NCBI GenBank assembly: GCA_015061115.1
Contig: SUXE01000005.1
Location: forward strand, 62,001 to 126,000
Direction: 5' to 3'
Length of the DNA: 64,000 nt
From: Bacteroidales bacterium
Lineage (GTDB): Bacteria; Bacteroidota; Bacteroidia; Bacteroidales; Paludibacteraceae
The stretch's first letter is position 1, and each line of letters opens with the position of its first letter. The notes under the pieces were generated by a model that was given only the letters and a program-made list of their open reading frames with translations, searched no databases and had not been told where the DNA came from. Shown piece after piece: positions 60,943 through 64,000 of this stretch. The position numbers were made by a program, and so were the translations under genes.

Positions 60943-60950
60943 TAATTTTG
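60943..60950 (+). promoter_or_regulatory. -7 element of giant surface protein gene
   Basis: TAATTTTG, 33 bp before the ATG at 60983. Confidence 0.5.
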
Positions 60951-60982
60951 TAGTTTGTTAAGAATTATGATTTTATTCTACA

Positions 60983-63900
60983 ATGTTTAGATTATTTAAA
61001 AAGTATTTAGCTTTGTTGCTGTTTGTGGCAACTAATTTTATGAGCTCATTTGGAGCAACAATAGATTTAACACGCACTGAATTTTATGTAAAAGAAAATG
61101 GAAGCGGCTCAGGTACTAGTTGGACAGATGCCATGAGTGGCACTGATTTTGCAGCTGTTTTGCCTAAAGTGAAGGATGGAACAACCTTTTATGTTGCAGC
61201 AGGAACATATAAACCTATATATACTATTGATGGAAGTGTTGCAAAGTCAAATACGGATAAATCATTTGGAATTAATTCTAGTGTGACAATTAAAGGAGGT
61301 TATAGCAAAAATGCAAGTTCTCCTGATGCTATATATAATCCCAAAAGACATGTGACTTTGTTCACTGCGGATATTGATAATGATGATATTGTAGAGATAA
61401 ACGATAACTCGATTTCAAGAACCAATTTTGATAATAATTCTAATAATTTGATCCATCTCAATGCTAAAAATAAAACATTGACTTTAAGTGGAGTAACAGT
61501 ATCAAATGCAAATAGTGTTGGACTTCTTTCTTTATTAAATGGAAATAAGCTAATACTGTCTGATTGTATATTTAAGGATAATACTTGGGGAATTAGGTCA
61601 ATTGATGATAGTAGTATTGATATTACAAATTCAACATTCCAGCAAAATGAATATCCAATTGATTGTGGCAATGCTGGCAGTGACGAGAATGATTGTAAAG
61701 TAGATATTAAACAAACTGTTTTTTCTAGTAATCAATCTTCTTTGATATTTCGTTGTGGGCCTTTAGTTTTTGATGAAATTGAGTATACATATAATAAAGG
61801 TGAAATTTTGTTGGAATGTGATGGAGACTTGTCGATTAAGAATTCAACATTTGAACATAATATTAGTAGTGGTGATTTGCTCCTTTTTTTTGATAACCTA
61901 GGTAAATATGACATACTGATTGAAAATTGTAGTTTTAAGCAGAATGATGTTAGTAGGTTGTTGTACCATAGTGCTGTAAATCAGAATCTTAAAATCAGGA
62001 ATTGTATCATTAGCAATAATACAGTTTATGATGTTTTGGGTACTCAGGGTAAATCAGATGAAATTAAAATTGTTATAGAAAGTTCATCATTTACTAATAA
62101 CACTGCAAGTCATATTTTTGAGTCGCTTTTTGGAACAACATTGGTAAACAATACGATTGCGGAAAACAATATAGATAAATCTATTATTTTCGCTTCCGAT
62201 GTTCTGACAATGGAAAACAACACTATTTTGGATCGGTCAGGTAACGATATATTGGAGGCTTATTCAACATTAGAGGCCAGAGGTAATATTATTCTTCCAT
62301 CAAATTCCTCAGGAAGGGCAATTCGATTAAACCAAAACGGTTTCGTGTTAGAAAATAATATTATTACTGACGCCTCTTACCATTCATTACGTCCTATACC
62401 AGATGTCGATTATGAAGGAAACATTCATTTGACAGACGAAAATTCTATAAATGAGGCATTGGCTGCATTATTTGAAGGAAAAATCACATCATCTGGTTTT
62501 GAACCAAAAATTTCCTTTAATAAGGATAATTTCCCGACACTAAACCTTGTATCTGATGTGCTTTCTAATGGAATAACTTCGATTAGATATCCTTTGGTTA
62601 CTACCTCACAAACTACAGACCAATTTGGTGCGACAAGATATTCATTAACATGTATGGGTTCTCTTGAATTATGTGCGGATGACATAGATGTAGAATGGGA
62701 ACCAAAAACTTATAATATATGTGATAACTCTTCTCTAGGTGAATATGAGATTCATTATACATTTAAGGATAATTCACCATCTTCTCTTTTTTATGGTGTA
62801 GTAAAAAATGAAAAGGGCGAAACATTTAAGAGTAGTATCGGTTCCAATAGAGTAAAATCCGGCTATATTGTTTTTCGTGACCTTCCTGTCGGAGAGTATT
62901 CTAATATGAGATTCTTTGTAGAAAGTGGAACTTGTAAAGAAATAAAATTCCATGACGGAGAAGCTCAGATTCCTAATTCTTTTAAGATTTTATCAACGGA
63001 GTCAATGGCGACTCTAGATCTACGTACTACATCAGATTCGAAATGTGCCGCTGAGGGTTCGGGCTTGTTTTCAGTGTACTGTTCAAAATCTGTGACAACC
63101 TTTCAAGTTTTTGATGACGAAGGTGAAAAAGTGGATGAATTTGTTGTTGATTCTTGTCCACTTTCAACGTCTCTTATTATTAAAGATGAAGTAAAAAGTG
63201 TTCAGAATTTGAAAGCTGGCAAATATCATGTACGATATGCTGGATGTCCAGAGAATATATCCGATTTTGAGATTGAAGTAGGAGCTCCATTCTCAGCTAC
63301 TGCAAAATTGTTGGAAACATGTATGTCATCACCGGGTCGTGTTGTTTTGGAAGTATATGATGCTAATGGTAATCCTGCGAGTGGAGATTTCTCATTTCAT
63401 AATCCTGAATATCCAGAGAATGCGTTGGAGGAACTGGACGGCAATCCCAATAATTCAGATCCGAAGGATAATGTAAGAATGTTTAGTGAGGGTAAGTATC
63501 TTATCCAAAATGCGGGAAGACCAGCTGATGTTATTCTAGTCAGTGATGGTACATGTGAGATAGAGGTTCCTACTGAAAAGTATACTGCCAAGGATGATGA
63601 TTTGAAAATCAATATAGAAGAGCCAAAAACAAAATTCTGTGCCGGAGACGAAACTGGTTCAATAGAATTTTCATATAATGGATTTAAGGGTGGTGACTAT
63701 TATGATGTTGCTTTACGTCTTGATGATGGCCCATCTGACTTTTTGTATGGTCAAAAAAATTCTTTAGTTTATGAAAATCTTGCTCCTGGAGAGCATCGTA
63801 TAACAGCTCGCATTACGACTGGATATATGGGATGCAATATCTCGGATGGAGACATCTACGATAAGGTCATTACACTGGAAGTACCAGAAGCAATAAAAGT

Positions 63901-64000
63901 GACTCCGAAAGTATCCGCAAGTTCTTGTGGCAAGTCAAACGGAAGTGTAGAGATTGTGATTACAGGTTGGAATTCTAGTGAAAATAGCTGGAAATTCTAC
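60983..64000 (+). CDS. Giant surface protein with beta-helix and SprB-like repeats (partial, C-terminus beyond window)
   Basis: Open for exactly 1006 codons from ATG 60983 to the window edge. Signal peptide-like start (MFRLFKKYLALLLFVATNFM); then a right-handed beta-helix pattern of many N/S-rich turns (FYVKENGSGSGTSWTDAMSG, a motif often seen in Bacteroidota adhesins, then SGVTVSNANSVGLLSLLNGN and similar coils to about residue 460). Later Ig-like segments carry cysteine pairs, and the last residues visible (VSASSCGKSNGSVEIVITGW) match SprB repeats, linked to gliding adhesins secreted by type IX. Truncated only by the window. Confidence 0.85.
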   Translation, partial: MFRLFKKYLALLLFVATNFMSSFGATIDLTRTEFYVKENGSGSGTSWTDAMSGTDFAAVLPKVKDGTTFYVAAGTYKPIYTIDGSVAKSNTDKSFGINSSVTIKGGYSKNASSPDAIYNPKRHVTLFTADIDNDDIVEINDNSISRTNFDNNSNNLIHLNAKNKTLTLSGVTVSNANSVGLLSLLNGNKLILSDCIFKDNTWGIRSIDDSSIDITNSTFQQNEYPIDCGNAGSDENDCKVDIKQTVFSSNQSSLIFRCGPLVFDEIEYTYNKGEILLECDGDLSIKNSTFEHNISSGDLLLFFDNLGKYDILIENCSFKQNDVSRLLYHSAVNQNLKIRNCIISNNTVYDVLGTQGKSDEIKIVIESSSFTNNTASHIFESLFGTTLVNNTIAENNIDKSIIFASDVLTMENNTILDRSGNDILEAYSTLEARGNIILPSNSSGRAIRLNQNGFVLENNIITDASYHSLRPIPDVDYEGNIHLTDENSINEALAALFEGKITSSGFEPKISFNKDNFPTLNLVSDVLSNGITSIRYPLVTTSQTTDQFGATRYSLTCMGSLELCADDIDVEWEPKTYNICDNSSLGEYEIHYTFKDNSPSSLFYGVVKNEKGETFKSSIGSNRVKSGYIVFRDLPVGEYSNMRFFVESGTCKEIKFHDGEAQIPNSFKILSTESMATLDLRTTSDSKCAAEGSGLFSVYCSKSVTTFQVFDDEGEKVDEFVVDSCPLSTSLIIKDEVKSVQNLKAGKYHVRYAGCPENISDFEIEVGAPFSATAKLLETCMSSPGRVVLEVYDANGNPASGDFSFHNPEYPENALEELDGNPNNSDPKDNVRMFSEGKYLIQNAGRPADVILVSDGTCEIEVPTEKYTAKDDDLKINIEEPKTKFCAGDETGSIEFSYNGFKGGDYYDVALRLDDGPSDFLYGQKNSLVYENLAPGEHRITARITTGYMGCNISDGDIYDKVITLEVPEAIKVTPKVSASSCGKSNGSVEIVITGWNSSENSWKFY

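Overview
The window reads as a piece of a Bacteroidota chromosome, most likely order Bacteroidales. Three things point there: the TAnnTTTG -7 promoter element typical of the phylum appears in front of many genes; several secreted proteins carry type IX secretion (T9SS/Por) style C-termini; and the gene families (MptD-type membrane protein, SpvB/Rhs giant protein, DUF6515, AsnA, KorA/KorB with a fused gamma-alpha subunit) are those of gut-type Bacteroidales. I cannot name a genus from sequence alone.

Layout. 1-3.6 kb: a minus-strand transport cluster (MptD-like membrane protein, ketopantoate-reductase-like protein, ABC exporter cut by the window edge) and a TSCPD protein. 3.6-8.1 kb: a lipoprotein, a Sel1-repeat protein and a CotH-family secreted protein. 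8.3-16.9 kb: core genes (HhH protein, HerA-like ATPase, outer-membrane barrel, kdsB, an M16-like protein without its zinc motif, an MBL hydrolase, dnaK). 17-24.9 kb: an A+T-rich defence island with a single-gene helicase-nuclease, RhuM, and a tight operon of PmeII/EcoO109I-type restriction enzyme, C5 methyltransferase with fused HTH, NUDIX with Cys-rich extension and macro-like protein. 24.9-30.3 kb: a secreted protein, then korA and korB separated by a four-helix-bundle gene framed by 18-bp perfect inverted repeats.

30.3-36 kb: tandem OmpA-like paralogs, a decayed Abi gene, a LysR regulator divergent from an AspT/YidE-type transporter, and a rhomboid protease. 36-45.5 kb: a 2005-residue SpvB/FG-GAP/Rhs polymorphic toxin with its immunity gene, followed by an array of displaced toxin tips and immunity genes joined by copies of the same pre-tip DNA; the last tip is truncated by a dispersed intergenic repeat. 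45.6-47.6 kb: an orphan MqsA/YgiT-type antitoxin and pyrG. 47.8-51.4 kb: two secreted surface proteins, one with six 75-bp tandem repeats. 51.6-53.8 kb: asnA, tRNA-Arg(CCG) and a possible mobile-element scar with a GIY-YIG-like gene. 54.2-60.7 kb: PrsW, several membrane or secreted proteins of unknown function, rarA and two DUF6515 paralogs. 61-64 kb: the first 1006 codons of a giant beta-helix/SprB-repeat surface protein.

The most notable accessory systems are the Rhs tip array, the inverted-repeat-framed four-helix-bundle cassette inside korAB, and the restriction-modification operon extended with NUDIX and macro-like genes. All functional calls are from reading motifs and family memory; no database search was run.
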